The translations under genes and the position numbers were made by a program. From positions 1 to 64,000 of the forward strand of contig NZ_JACVAC010000014.1 in assembly GCF_014851685.1 (NCBI RefSeq): DNA of 64,000 bases, read 5' to 3'. The notes beneath the pieces are model-generated. The model searched no databases. It was not told the DNA's origin and saw nothing but the letters and a program-made list of their open reading frames with translations. The DNA comes from Pseudomonas sp. PDM05 (GTDB lineage: Bacteria; Pseudomonadota; Gammaproteobacteria; Pseudomonadales; Pseudomonadaceae). Below are positions 17,001-24,776 of this stretch, piece after piece. Position 1 is the first letter of the stretch. Every line of letters starts with the position of its first letter.

Positions 17001-17561
17001 TTCAAGACCCTGTTCGATAATGCGCAAACGTTGAAAAAAGAGGGCGTCAAGCGCGTGTATATGGAAGGGCTGCTGTCTCGGCCGGATTTACCCGACGGCC
17101 TTCAGGATGACGGTATCAGCATGCTCGGACGCACAGGCAAGCCGCGCACATCGCCAAGCTTCACGGAACTCAAGGCCAAGTTGGAAGCCAACGGCATCGA
17201 GATCGTGCCACTCGACCACTATTACCTCACCCGGCACAAGGATGTTAAGGCACTTTACGGCCCCACCAAGACCGGCTTCGGCTCTGAACAACGGCTTCGA
17301 GAGTTCAACTATTACGCGACCAAAACCATCGAAGCCACTTCCAACGGCGAAAAATGGGTGGCCCTGGTAGGCATGTCGCACATGAAGACATCCGAAGCGG
17401 TGCCGGGGCTGGCCGAAATGACGGGCAGTACGGCGATCGGCGTGTTCAATAACGTCAAACCCATGCCAAGCATGGGCTACGCCGCGAAGGTTCCAGCCCC
17501 TGACCCGAGCAAGCCGTTGGGCCACAAGGACTATCCAGGCGACTTGCGCATATTCGTGTAG
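14025..17561 (+). CDS. Large membrane-targeting toxin with C-terminal Tiki/ChaN/PMT-C2-like domain
   Basis: This 1178-residue protein has no signal peptide. The N-terminal 600 residues are mostly helical and resemble the dermonecrotic-toxin-like region of large Pseudomonas toxins. The segment LPLEDRKRLETGNIRFFHES is at about 545-565. A hydrophobic, glycine/alanine-rich stretch (about 715-785) looks like a membrane-inserting or translocation segment. After a proline-rich linker (about 880-915), residues 975-1150 carry two GxxH motifs, GELHH (984-988) and GMSHM (1116-1120). These mark the Tiki/TraB/ChaN/EreA superfamily, which includes the Pasteurella multocida toxin C2 module. A secreted or injected toxin is inferred; the target is unknown. 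ATG 14064 is an alternative start; neither has a good ribosome site. No immunity or secretion gene adjoins it. Confidence 0.68.
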   Translation: MILFPLSPYIPGVMTNAAASAHQPNRAQSPVRHADTPTHIPPAEGFKIAAADQENLRQLANHIRGIALLWTDSTSAQTISSALHNWTMPIAPDSSYPDKPLSNPSVAQVITRLGFQLPTSLAQAIALRDRLDQKALAPLVGNAGGGLSWPVPLDAAQQQAISDTIDRNSAGLAGLPLADRRKGALDYLLEQTPLSSQELQDPHNAIEKLLKSPRAEALGLAIQTKLGGIATPDSLSEYVLSAIQLGLDRESVRQPGRTRVAGFDWAQEQHWGKPVSSVLEGLKNHLVATGKATPATAPLAAHLLLSRVAPAFLVKDIPDQIVYGSQAHTTFCMAVAKVEQEALGASAKMTYAQVMQRADQIPEPAPEHALQANLIEWGIVSGVLQKSVDGVYTPQQLERVRAAFDDQQNQRLAASESINTDLPTRKGVALAKLKQAFPEMDPALFEKPLLQLDEAYKQGPQPLYDPNLRPVGLYFSMLDVAMGQSPLGKWKTSDKRIPLDKFNNSPARSSFQAFDSEFTKAIDTRKSAIATTVRHLISQLPLEDRKRLETGNIRFFHESTYDGNKVTAKNLVLSFKVEQEGQRSIYQLDIQNLKITRKDNYIDLKDVTWQDGNRQIRQTEFKPKAGGDAAQAERPSTGPALPDSFSSARSHLIANAFVEHLDYDNPAIKQEAMGTTPHERQLQAQDNAREFFLNLIPFRSAIVNFSQGNIADGALDLGLDLFSFLTAGAGTVGKLGKLGSAAVSAGTKYIKGAKVIGAAAIGALNPLDGMGDLLIGAARITGKTGKQLFKGAQALGNATGALAEKTMSTLKGANGSYDLIKASQAHGAASIGTFKSADQTIETVAIHHNDNWYAYDPVKNQPYGGPIQDFQPSYTLAPSPVASSPSRKHRVTPYSVSQRPPRTRKPLPEGEYATAMKGKLEPDHFKPDTKFETMKKFVEELFDHYAKIGTNMPPRPPIPTVTKPIPPAELLSQALKTSNGVVLGELHHEMASFKTLFDNAQTLKKEGVKRVYMEGLLSRPDLPDGLQDDGISMLGRTGKPRTSPSFTELKAKLEANGIEIVPLDHYYLTRHKDVKALYGPTKTGFGSEQRLREFNYYATKTIEATSNGEKWVALVGMSHMKTSEAVPGLAEMTGSTAIGVFNNVKPMPSMGYAAKVPAPDPSKPLGHKDYPGDLRIFV

Positions 17562-17579
17562 CCGCCAGCGGCGTCGCAG

Positions 17580-18491
17580 TCATCGCCTCAGTCCAAGGCC
17601 TGGAGTGGCGCATAGCTCCACCAGCCAATCCACAAACACGCGTACCCGCAGGGACAGCTGGCGGTGCGGCGGATACAGCGCCGTCAGTGCCATTGCGGGT
17701 ACCGTCAACCGGGGCAACACCTCGACCAGCCGCCCCTCGGCCAACTGGCGCAGGGCATGGTAATGCGGGGCCTGGATCAAGCCATACCCTGCCTCACATG
17801 CCGCAAAGTAACCGTCGGCGCTGTTAACCGCGACGCTCTTGGCCAGGTTGATCGGGCGCAACTCGGTCCCCACTTCAAATTCCAGGCCATAGCGCTTGCC
17901 AGTGGTGCTCGATACGTACTCGACCATCTGGTGATGCACCAGGTCTTCAAAGCACTCGGGCACGCCCATGCGCGCCAGGTAAGCGGGGCTGGCCAGGGTT
18001 ACCTGCTCAAGCATCGCCAAGGGGCGCGCCACCAGCGACTCATCCAGCGCCGGGCCACCACGCAGCACACAGTCCACACCTTCGCGGATCAGATCCACCG
18101 GGCGATCATTCAGGCCGATTTCCAGTTCGATATGCGGGTAGCGCGCCGTGAACGTCGGCAATGCGGGAATCACGATGCAGCGCCCAATGCCCGACGGCAT
18201 GTCCACGCTCAAGGTGCCGCGCGGGTCTTGCCGACGGGTGGAAAATACCGCCTCGGTCTCCTCCAGGTCGGCCAGCAAACGCACGCAACGCTGGTAATAC
18301 GCAGCGCCGTCCAGCGTGGGGCTGACCTGGCGCGTGGTGCGTTGCAACAGTTGCACCCCCAGATACGCCTCCAATTGCTTGATCAGCACCGTCACCGAAG
18401 CGCGCGGCATTTGCAGGCTGTCTGCGGCCTTGGCGAAGCCGCCCAGTTCGACAATCCGGGTAAACACGCGCATTGCATTAAAACGGTCCAA
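17580..18491 (-). CDS. LysR family transcriptional regulator
   Basis: A 303-residue LysR regulator with an N-terminal winged HTH (residues 1-60, AMRVFTRIVELGGFAKAADS) and a C-terminal periplasmic-binding-like effector domain (about 90-295). It belongs to the large group resembling DsdC/AaeR-like pseudomonad regulators with a VSPTLDG wing. It is divergent from the aldo/keto reductase gene with 121 bp between them, so it probably controls that gene and itself. The AT-rich divergent region around 18510-18545 contains T-N11-A type symmetry suited to LysR binding. The inducer is unknown. Confidence 0.88.
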   Translation of the reverse strand: MDRFNAMRVFTRIVELGGFAKAADSLQMPRASVTVLIKQLEAYLGVQLLQRTTRQVSPTLDGAAYYQRCVRLLADLEETEAVFSTRRQDPRGTLSVDMPSGIGRCIVIPALPTFTARYPHIELEIGLNDRPVDLIREGVDCVLRGGPALDESLVARPLAMLEQVTLASPAYLARMGVPECFEDLVHHQMVEYVSSTTGKRYGLEFEVGTELRPINLAKSVAVNSADGYFAACEAGYGLIQAPHYHALRQLAEGRLVEVLPRLTVPAMALTALYPPHRQLSLRVRVFVDWLVELCATPGLGLRR

Positions 18492-18612
18492 AACCCGGGC
18501 CCCTCGCTGATGATTATTTAGATAATCCGAATAGTGATAACTGTTTTAGCCGGTTTATCCCAATTCTGTCGAGGATAACAATGGAGCCCTTCCCACCCCA
18601 GGCGTTTAACAC

Positions 18613-19608
18613 ATGCACACACGTCAACTCGGTAAAAACGGCCCCCACGTCTCTGCCATCGGCCTCGGCTGCATGGGCATGACCGATTTCTACACCCCCG
18701 GCACCGACACCACGGAGGCCACCGCGACCCTGCATCGCGCCCTGGAGCTGGGGGTGAACTTCCTCGACACCGCCGACATGTACGGCCCGCACACCAACGA
18801 AGCGCTGATCGGCAAAGCCATCGTCGGCAAGCGCGACCAGGTGTTCCTGGCCAGCAAGTTCGGCATCGTGCGCGACCCGGCCAACCCGACGCTGCGCGGT
18901 GTCGACGGGCGCCCCGAGTACATCCGCAACGCCATCGACGGCACCTTGCGCCGCCTCGGCGTGGAGACCCTCGACCTCTACTACCAACACCGCATCGACC
19001 CCGAAGTGGCCATCGAAGAAACCGTCGGGGCCATGGCTGAACTGGTCAAGCAAGGCAAGGTGCGTTACCTGGGCCTGAGCGAAGCGTCGGCGGCCACCCT
19101 GGAGCGGGCGCACAAGGTCCACCCCATCAGCGCCCTGCAAAGCGAATATTCGCTGTGGAGCCGCGACCAGGAAGACAACGGCTGCCTCGCCGCCTGCCAG
19201 CGCCTGGGCGTTGCGTTTGTGCCCTACAGCCCGTTGGGCCGCGGCTTTCTCACCGGCGCACTGCAAAGCCCGGACGATTTCGACGCCGACGACTATCGCC
19301 GCCAAAGCCCGCGCTTCCAAGGCGAGAATTTCGCGAAGAACCTGCAACTGGTGACACAGGTGCAGGCCCTGGCGCGGGACAAGGGGGTCAGCGCCGGGCA
19401 ACTGGCGCTGGCCTGGGTGTTGGCGCAAGGCGACTACATCATCCCCATTCCGGGGACCAAGCGACGCAAGTACCTGGAAGAGAACGTCGCGGCGCTGGAG
19501 GTGCGCCTCAGCCCGAGTGAATTGGCGGCGCTGGAGGCGGTGTTTGCGGCCGATGCCACGGTCGGCCTGCGTTATCCCGAAACGGTGATGGCGATGCTGA
19601 ACATCTGA
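18613..19608 (+). CDS. NADPH-dependent aldo/keto reductase
   Basis: A 331-residue TIM-barrel aldo/keto reductase. The catalytic tetrad is visible as D52 and Y57 (LDTADMYG), K82 (ASKFG) and H126 (YYQHRID). The C-terminal NADPH motif IPIPGTKRRKYLEENV is intact. It is closest in pattern to the AKR13-type reductases that detoxify aldehydes and ketones or act on xenobiotics. The physiological substrate is not deducible. The ATG at 18613 begins the family consensus (MHTRQLGKNG). It is probably regulated by the divergent LysR gene. Confidence 0.9.
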   Translation: MHTRQLGKNGPHVSAIGLGCMGMTDFYTPGTDTTEATATLHRALELGVNFLDTADMYGPHTNEALIGKAIVGKRDQVFLASKFGIVRDPANPTLRGVDGRPEYIRNAIDGTLRRLGVETLDLYYQHRIDPEVAIEETVGAMAELVKQGKVRYLGLSEASAATLERAHKVHPISALQSEYSLWSRDQEDNGCLAACQRLGVAFVPYSPLGRGFLTGALQSPDDFDADDYRRQSPRFQGENFAKNLQLVTQVQALARDKGVSAGQLALAWVLAQGDYIIPIPGTKRRKYLEENVAALEVRLSPSELAALEAVFAADATVGLRYPETVMAMLNI

Positions 19609-19744
19609 ACACCCCGGAGCGCCCTGAAGCGGCGCTCCAACTTTCTTGTACGATCGTACCTAAAGCTCTGGCTCGCCAAGCCGATAGCCCGACGAAGCTC
19701 TAATAAAGCCGCGTGAATAACAAACGCTTCGTAAGGACGATCCC

Positions 19745-21739
19745 ATGCCCCCACTGCGCTCTATCCAAGCCCGCTATACCGTGTTTCTGGTGCTGTTCGT
19801 CCTGGTGTTGTTTGTGTTGACCATCGTCGGCATCGGCCAACTGGTCGCACCCACGCTGCGCCATACCGAAGAACAAGTGGTGCTCAACCGCATCAGCGAA
19901 GTCGCCGAACAGATCCAGGGCGAGCTGAACAAGGTTCAGGCCCAACAACGCACTATCACCCAAACCATTCCCCTGCTCGACAGCGATGCCATCGACAAGG
20001 TCCTGCCTGGCCTGGTCGACCAGTACGGCGAGCTGAAAGTCTTCGGTGGTGGCATCTGGCCGCTTCCCAACCAGCGCACCCCCGGGCGCAACAAACACAG
20101 TACGTTCTGGCACCGTGATGCTTCGGGCAAGCTGACGGTCAATACCTTCTGGAACAGCGACCCGGCCCCCAATTACTACGACCAGAGTTGGTACAAAGGC
20201 GGGCTCGCTTCACCTCGCGGCCAATGCGCCTGGGCGGCGGCCTACAAGGACGACGCCAGCCAGGAGCCACGCACCAACTGCGCCATGGCGATCCAGCGCG
20301 ACGGTGCCGCCTATGGCGTGGCGACCATCGATGTGACCCTGGGCTTCTTCAATGAGTTGGTGGCCAGCAAGGAAAAAGACATCGGTGGGCAAATGCTGAT
20401 CGTTGAAGGCGACGGCAAGATCATCAGCAACAGCTCGCGCATCAGCAGCCCGGTGGTGTTGAAAAACATCAGCGAGCTGACTGGCACATCGGCCTTCGCC
20501 GCCCAGGTCAGCAAAGCCCTGGCCCAGCGCAACCAAGCGTTGCAGCGCAGTGAGTTCGACAACGGCGGCGTCGCCAGCACCTTTTACATGCGCCCGATTG
20601 AAGGCACCCCGTGGTTCCTCGCCACCGCCCTGCCCACCTCGCTGATCACTGCCCAGCGCGATGATGTACTGGGTACCCTGGCCCTGCTGCAAATCCCTAT
20701 GGTGTTGCTGCTGGTGCTGCTCGCGGTGTACGCGATCCGCCAATTGGTGCAGCGCATGACCACGCTGAAAAGCAATATCGAGGCGCTGTCTGCCGGCGAC
20801 GCCGACCTGACCCGACGCATCACCATCCGCGCCGAAGACGAACTGGGCGCCATCGGCCACTCGGTCAACCGGTTTATTGTCTACCTGCAAAACATGATCG
20901 GCGAAGTCACCCAGGCCACGGGTGCCATGTCCTCGAGCCTGGAGCAATTGCAACAGACCTCGGCGCAGACCAACCAGATCCTGCTGCGACATGCCTCGGA
21001 GACCGACCAGACCGTCACCGCCATCACCGAAATGAGTTCCACCGCCGACACCGTCGCGCAAAACGCCGCCGAAACCGCGGCCTTTACCCAGCGTGCCAAC
21101 GAACACGCCGACCGTTCCCGTGTGGTGGTGGGTGAGGCGTCCAACAGCGTCAGCGCGTTGATCGGCGAAGTTTCCAGTGCCACCCAGAGCGTGGAAAACA
21201 TGCGCCAGGACGCCGCGCGTATCACCGAGACCCTGGGGGTGATCGGCGCGATTGCCGGCCAGACCAACCTGTTGGCGCTCAACGCCGCCATCGAGGCGGC
21301 GCGGGCTGGCGAGCAAGGCCGTGGGTTCGCGGTGGTCGCCGACGAAGTGCGCGCACTGGCGGCACGTACCCAGGCCAGCACGTCGCAGATCAACGAGATG
21401 CTGGTGCGCCTGACCACGGGGGTCAGCACGTCCGTCGCGGCCATGGAAAACACCCAGGCCAGTTGCCAGTCGGCCGCCGACGCCACGGCGCGGGTGAACA
21501 CCGGCCTGGACGAAATGGCGGGCTCGGTCAGCCACATCAACAACCTCAGCACCCAGATCGCCACGGCCGCCGAGCAGCAAAGCGCAGTGACCGAGGAGAT
21601 CAACCGCAGCATGGTGCACATTCGCCATATGGTCGAAGAGTTGGTGCAAAGTGGTCACGCCACCGAAGCCAATACCCAAAGCCTGCTCGACGCCAATGGC
21701 CGGGTTATTGCACTGATGAGTCGCTTCAAAGTCCGTTGA
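19745..21739 (+). CDS. Methyl-accepting chemotaxis protein with periplasmic dCache-like sensor
   Basis: A 664-residue chemoreceptor: TM1 at residues 10-32, a periplasmic Cache-type ligand domain at about 33-305 (FGGGIWPLPNQRTPGR, WYKGGLASPRGQCAW), TM2 at about 308-330, HAMP at about 330-385, and a methyl-accepting coiled coil. The kinase-contact tip IAGQTNLLALNAAIEAARAG is at about 501-520. It would signal to CheA/CheW at the cell pole. There is no C-terminal CheR-docking pentapeptide. The ligand is unknown, although dCache receptors of pseudomonads often sense amino acids, polyamines or organic acids. It is monocistronic. Confidence 0.9.
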   Translation: MPPLRSIQARYTVFLVLFVLVLFVLTIVGIGQLVAPTLRHTEEQVVLNRISEVAEQIQGELNKVQAQQRTITQTIPLLDSDAIDKVLPGLVDQYGELKVFGGGIWPLPNQRTPGRNKHSTFWHRDASGKLTVNTFWNSDPAPNYYDQSWYKGGLASPRGQCAWAAAYKDDASQEPRTNCAMAIQRDGAAYGVATIDVTLGFFNELVASKEKDIGGQMLIVEGDGKIISNSSRISSPVVLKNISELTGTSAFAAQVSKALAQRNQALQRSEFDNGGVASTFYMRPIEGTPWFLATALPTSLITAQRDDVLGTLALLQIPMVLLLVLLAVYAIRQLVQRMTTLKSNIEALSAGDADLTRRITIRAEDELGAIGHSVNRFIVYLQNMIGEVTQATGAMSSSLEQLQQTSAQTNQILLRHASETDQTVTAITEMSSTADTVAQNAAETAAFTQRANEHADRSRVVVGEASNSVSALIGEVSSATQSVENMRQDAARITETLGVIGAIAGQTNLLALNAAIEAARAGEQGRGFAVVADEVRALAARTQASTSQINEMLVRLTTGVSTSVAAMENTQASCQSAADATARVNTGLDEMAGSVSHINNLSTQIATAAEQQSAVTEEINRSMVHIRHMVEELVQSGHATEANTQSLLDANGRVIALMSRFKVR

Positions 21740-21829
21740 TCAACTCGCCAAGGTCTCCCGTGCAAAGCGCGGGAGTCGGACTATTCTGACAGCTCAAGGT
21801 GTTTAGCCACGCCACACAGGAGGTGTGTC

Positions 21830-22288
21830 ATGCGCGCTGTCGAGCAGTCGGTCCGGTTGGAGCGGATCAGTCAGGAACGCTTTATCCAGGCCCCGACCGA
21901 GGCCGTCTACGACTACGTGACCCAACCGGACCGCTGGCACGAATGGCACCCCACTTCCCTCGGCGCCGAGACCGGCACCTCTGGTTCCCTCCCCGTCGGC
22001 GCCCGCTTCACCGAATTCATCGACCTGTTGGGCATCCGCGTCCCCATGAGCTATCGCGTGCAGATCGCCCGACGTCCCGACGAATTCAAGACCGTGTTCA
22101 CCTCCCTGGCCGTCGACGGCTCGATTCACTATTTCTTGCAGGCCCACCGCGATGGCACGCTGTTCAAGCGTGTGCTGATCTACGAGACCGAGTTGCAGCT
22201 GGCCAGCCTGCATGAACGCATGATCGAGCTGTCGTCCGTTGCCCTGGACCAGCTCAAGCAACGGCTGGAAAACCCACCCTCTGTATAA
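21830..22288 (+). CDS. SRPBCC (START-like) family protein
   Basis: A 152-residue single-domain protein of the polyketide-cyclase/START-like SRPBCC fold. It opens with the typical first strand and helix (ISQERFIQAPTEAVYDYVTQ) followed by WHEWHPTSLG. The fold forms a hydrophobic pocket for lipid-like or aromatic ligands; no catalytic residue can be assigned. A strong AGGAGG ends 6 bp before the ATG. It lies between a chemoreceptor and the DUF411 gene, and no functional link is evident. Confidence 0.82.
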   Translation: MRAVEQSVRLERISQERFIQAPTEAVYDYVTQPDRWHEWHPTSLGAETGTSGSLPVGARFTEFIDLLGIRVPMSYRVQIARRPDEFKTVFTSLAVDGSIHYFLQAHRDGTLFKRVLIYETELQLASLHERMIELSSVALDQLKQRLENPPSV

Positions 22289-22368
22289 TTTAGAAACATT
22301 ACCGCCGCGTACCCTTGCAAAAAGCGGGGAAAATGCCGGGCTTACTGCTCGGAACCGGATGACAACCC

Positions 22369-22815
22369 ATGAAGACCCCATTGCGCTTGGCCCTGCTTTC
22401 GGCCCTGTTCACCACCACCCTGGCCCAGGCGGCCGACCTGATCCCTATCGACGTGCACCGCGACGCCAATTGCGGCTGCTGCAAGAAGTGGATCAGCCAC
22501 CTGGAAAGCAACGTTTTCAAGGTCAATGACCATGTGGAAACCGATATGAGCGCGGTCAAGCAACGCCTTGGCGTCGCCCCACGCCTGGGTTCGTGCCACA
22601 CCGCCGTGATCGATGGCAAGTTCGTCGAAGGCCACGTGCCCGCCGAGCAGGTACTGGCCTTGCGCGCACGCGACGACCTGCTCGGCGTCGCCGCACCGGG
22701 TATGCCCATGGGCTCCCCTGGCATGGAAGTCGAGGGTCGCAGCGAAGCCTTTGAAGTAATCGGTCTGACCCGTGATGGCAAGGACGTCGTGGTGGCTGAA
22801 TACCCGGCGCGATGA
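22369..22815 (+). CDS. DUF411 periplasmic metal-binding protein (CopG-like)
   Basis: A 148-residue protein with a cleavable signal peptide (residues 1-21, ending LAQA). The mature domain carries C35-x-C37-C38 (ANCGCCKKW) and SCHT with C76 and H77, the conserved putative copper-binding residues of the DUF411 family. Family members occur in copper-resistance loci and are thought to bind Cu in the periplasm. Its last bases overlap the YqaA start (ATGA), so the two are translationally coupled. Confidence 0.87.
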   Translation: MKTPLRLALLSALFTTTLAQAADLIPIDVHRDANCGCCKKWISHLESNVFKVNDHVETDMSAVKQRLGVAPRLGSCHTAVIDGKFVEGHVPAEQVLALRARDDLLGVAAPGMPMGSPGMEVEGRSEAFEVIGLTRDGKDVVVAEYPAR

Positions 22816-23243
22816 TCGCGGGTTACCTGGGACTGTTCGTCGCGGCGTTTGGCGCCGCGACCTTGTTACCCCTGCAATCGGAAGCGGTGCTGGTCGGCCT
22901 GCTGCTCAGTGGGCATTACAGCCTGTGGCTGCTGCTGGGCGTCGCCACCCTCGGCAACGTGCTCGGTTCAGTGGTGAACTGGTGGCTGGGGCGCTGGGTG
23001 GAGCACTTCAAGGGGCGACGCTGGTTTCCGGTCAATGACCGGCAACTGGACAAGGCCCGGCGGCATTACCAGCGCTGGGGGCATTGGACGCTGTTGCTCA
23101 GTTGGCTGCCGGTCATCGGTGACCCGCTGACCCTGGTCGCCGGCGTGATGCGCGAACCCCTGTGGCGTTTCTTGCTGTGGGTGACCGTGGCCAAAAGCCT
23201 GCGCTACGCCGTGCTCGCCGCACTGACCTTGCACTGGGTGTGA
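22812..23243 (+). CDS. yqaA: YqaA family membrane protein (DedA superfamily)
   Basis: A 143-residue inner-membrane protein of the YqaA branch of the DedA/SNARE-associated family, with four hydrophobic segments. It shows the family hallmarks LPLQSEAVLVGLLLSG, NVLGSVVNWWLGR and LLSWLPVIGDPLTLVAGVMR. DedA-type proteins are implicated in lipid flipping and envelope homeostasis; YqaA itself is uncharacterised. It overlaps the DUF411 gene by 4 bp, and the pairing with a periplasmic copper-type protein is common enough to suggest co-regulation but not function. Confidence 0.86.
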   Translation: MIAGYLGLFVAAFGAATLLPLQSEAVLVGLLLSGHYSLWLLLGVATLGNVLGSVVNWWLGRWVEHFKGRRWFPVNDRQLDKARRHYQRWGHWTLLLSWLPVIGDPLTLVAGVMREPLWRFLLWVTVAKSLRYAVLAALTLHWV

Positions 23244-23309
23244 ATCCCTGTTTAATTTCTCGCCAACATTGAACGCCGTTTAATCCAACCTTTTTCGGGG
23301 CACTCGTTG

Positions 23310-24263
23310 ATGTCGGTACAGATCGCAGTGATTGATGATTGGCAGAACGTGGCCAGTGGCGTGGTGGACTGGTCGCCGCTTGCAAGCGTCGGCCAGGTGC
23401 ACTTCCTGCACGACTACCCGGCGGACACCGCCACCATGATCCAGCGCTTGCAGGGCTTCGAGGTCATTTGCGTGATGCGCGAACGCTCGACCTTCGACAA
23501 GGCCCTGCTCCAGGGCTTGCCCAGGCTCAAGCTGCTGGTGACCGGCGGCATGCGCAACGCGGCCATCGACATTCCCGCCGCCAAGGCACTGGGGGTTCAG
23601 GTGTGTGGGACTGACAGCTATAAACAGGCAGCACCGGAATTGACCTGGGCATTGATCATGGCGTCTAGCCGCAACCTGCTGGCCGAAGCCAACTCGCTGC
23701 GCGCCGGGGGCTGGCAGGTTGGCCTGGGGGGCGACCTGCATGGCAAGACCCTGGGGATTCTCGGGCTCGGCAGCATCGGTCAAAAGGTCGCCCAGTTCGC
23801 CCAGGTGTTCGGCATGCGCGTGATCGCCTGGAGTGAAAACCTCACGCCGGAGCGCGCGGCCGAGTCGGGGGTGATGTGGGTCAGCAAGCAGGCGCTGTTC
23901 GAACAGTCCGACATTCTCAGCGTGCACTTGGTGCTCAGCGAGCGCAGCCGAGGCCTGGTGGATGCCGAGGCGCTGGGCTGGATGAAACCGTCTGCGCGCC
24001 TGGTGAACACTGCTCGCGGGCCGATCGTGGATGAGACCGCGCTGGTGCAAGCGCTGGAAAGCGGGCGTCTGGCCGGGGCGGCACTGGATGTGTTCGCCGA
24101 GGAACCCTTGCCGCACGACCACGCGTTCCGGCGCCTGCCCAATGTATTGGCTACTCCGCACGTGGGTTATGTGAGCGAGCAGAATTACCGCCAGTTCTAT
24201 CAGCAGATGATCGAAAACATCCTCGCGTGGGCCAACGACACGCCCATTCGCGGGCTCGCCTGA
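23310..24263 (+). CDS. D-2-hydroxyacid dehydrogenase family protein
   Basis: A 317-residue NAD(P)-dependent D-2-hydroxyacid dehydrogenase. The nucleotide-binding motif GLGSIG is at residues 152-157, and the catalytic R236 (NTARGPIVDE), E265 (VFAEEPLP) and H284 (ATPHVGYV) are all present. The family reduces 2-keto acids such as glyoxylate, hydroxypyruvate or phenylpyruvate, or acts like SerA; the ACT domain of SerA is absent. The exact substrate is open. ATG 23310 is used rather than the TTG one codon upstream. A REPIN begins 6 bp after the stop. Confidence 0.87.
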   Translation: MSVQIAVIDDWQNVASGVVDWSPLASVGQVHFLHDYPADTATMIQRLQGFEVICVMRERSTFDKALLQGLPRLKLLVTGGMRNAAIDIPAAKALGVQVCGTDSYKQAAPELTWALIMASSRNLLAEANSLRAGGWQVGLGGDLHGKTLGILGLGSIGQKVAQFAQVFGMRVIAWSENLTPERAAESGVMWVSKQALFEQSDILSVHLVLSERSRGLVDAEALGWMKPSARLVNTARGPIVDETALVQALESGRLAGAALDVFAEEPLPHDHAFRRLPNVLATPHVGYVSEQNYRQFYQQMIENILAWANDTPIRGLA

Positions 24264-24268
24264 CGCAC

Positions 24269-24405
24269 TTGTAGTGAGCGGGCTTGCCCGCGCTGGGGGG
24301 GCGAAGCCGCCCCAAAACGGCGCGCCGCGGTGTATCAGGAAGACCGCGGTGTGCGGATTTGGGGCGGCTTGCCCCCCCAGCGCGGGGCAAGCCCGCTCAC
24401 TACAA
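24269..24405. repeat. REPIN palindrome upstream of the glycogen/trehalose cluster
   Basis: A 137-bp imperfect palindrome. The outer arms are TTGTAGTGAGCGGGCTTGCC and its complement ending at 24405, with inner GC-rich inverted segments (GGGGCGAAGCCGCCCC and GGGGCGGCTTGCCCCC). A similar copy lies at 35525-35659, and a single arm is at 104-126. This is a Pseudomonas REP doublet mobilised by RayT-type transposases, and no such gene is in the window. It can act as a transcript end for the upstream dehydrogenase. Confidence 0.88.
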
Positions 24406-24776
24406 ATACCTATCCGCGAACTTTCTGGGCATGTTTTCAAAGCTGCATAAGGTTACAAGTTTTTTGTCCTACAAAAATTCCTCACAAACCCTACGGGCTC
24501 TGGGATCTGTCCTAGACTGATGACCGATGGGTCCGTTTCAAAACAAAAACCCCGCAAAAAATCGAAACTTTCCAACTCTGCCGTAGGTCCAGTTTTAAGG
24601 TGAGGCGAGCACGTGGAGTTCATCCCCAATGCCCGTCCATCCAATCTTTTCGAGCCAAATGTGCATCTGGCATACGCCTTGCCAGTTTGTACAGTGCTTG
24701 TGCGCCTGATCGCAGGAAGCGGTCATCGGAGCTGATGGCAGCGGGCCATTAGCCAGCCAACATGTGGGAGTGAATT
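24406..24776 (+). promoter_or_regulatory. Leader and probable promoter region of glgA
   Basis: About 370 bp without a gene, ahead of the glycogen/trehalose operon. CTAGACT at 24512-24518, preceded by TG with two spacer bases, resembles an RpoS-type extended -10 (CTATACT-like). This would give a 5' leader of about 250 nt. Stress-sigma control would fit genes for glycogen and trehalose, but the -10 call rests on pattern alone. Confidence 0.35.
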
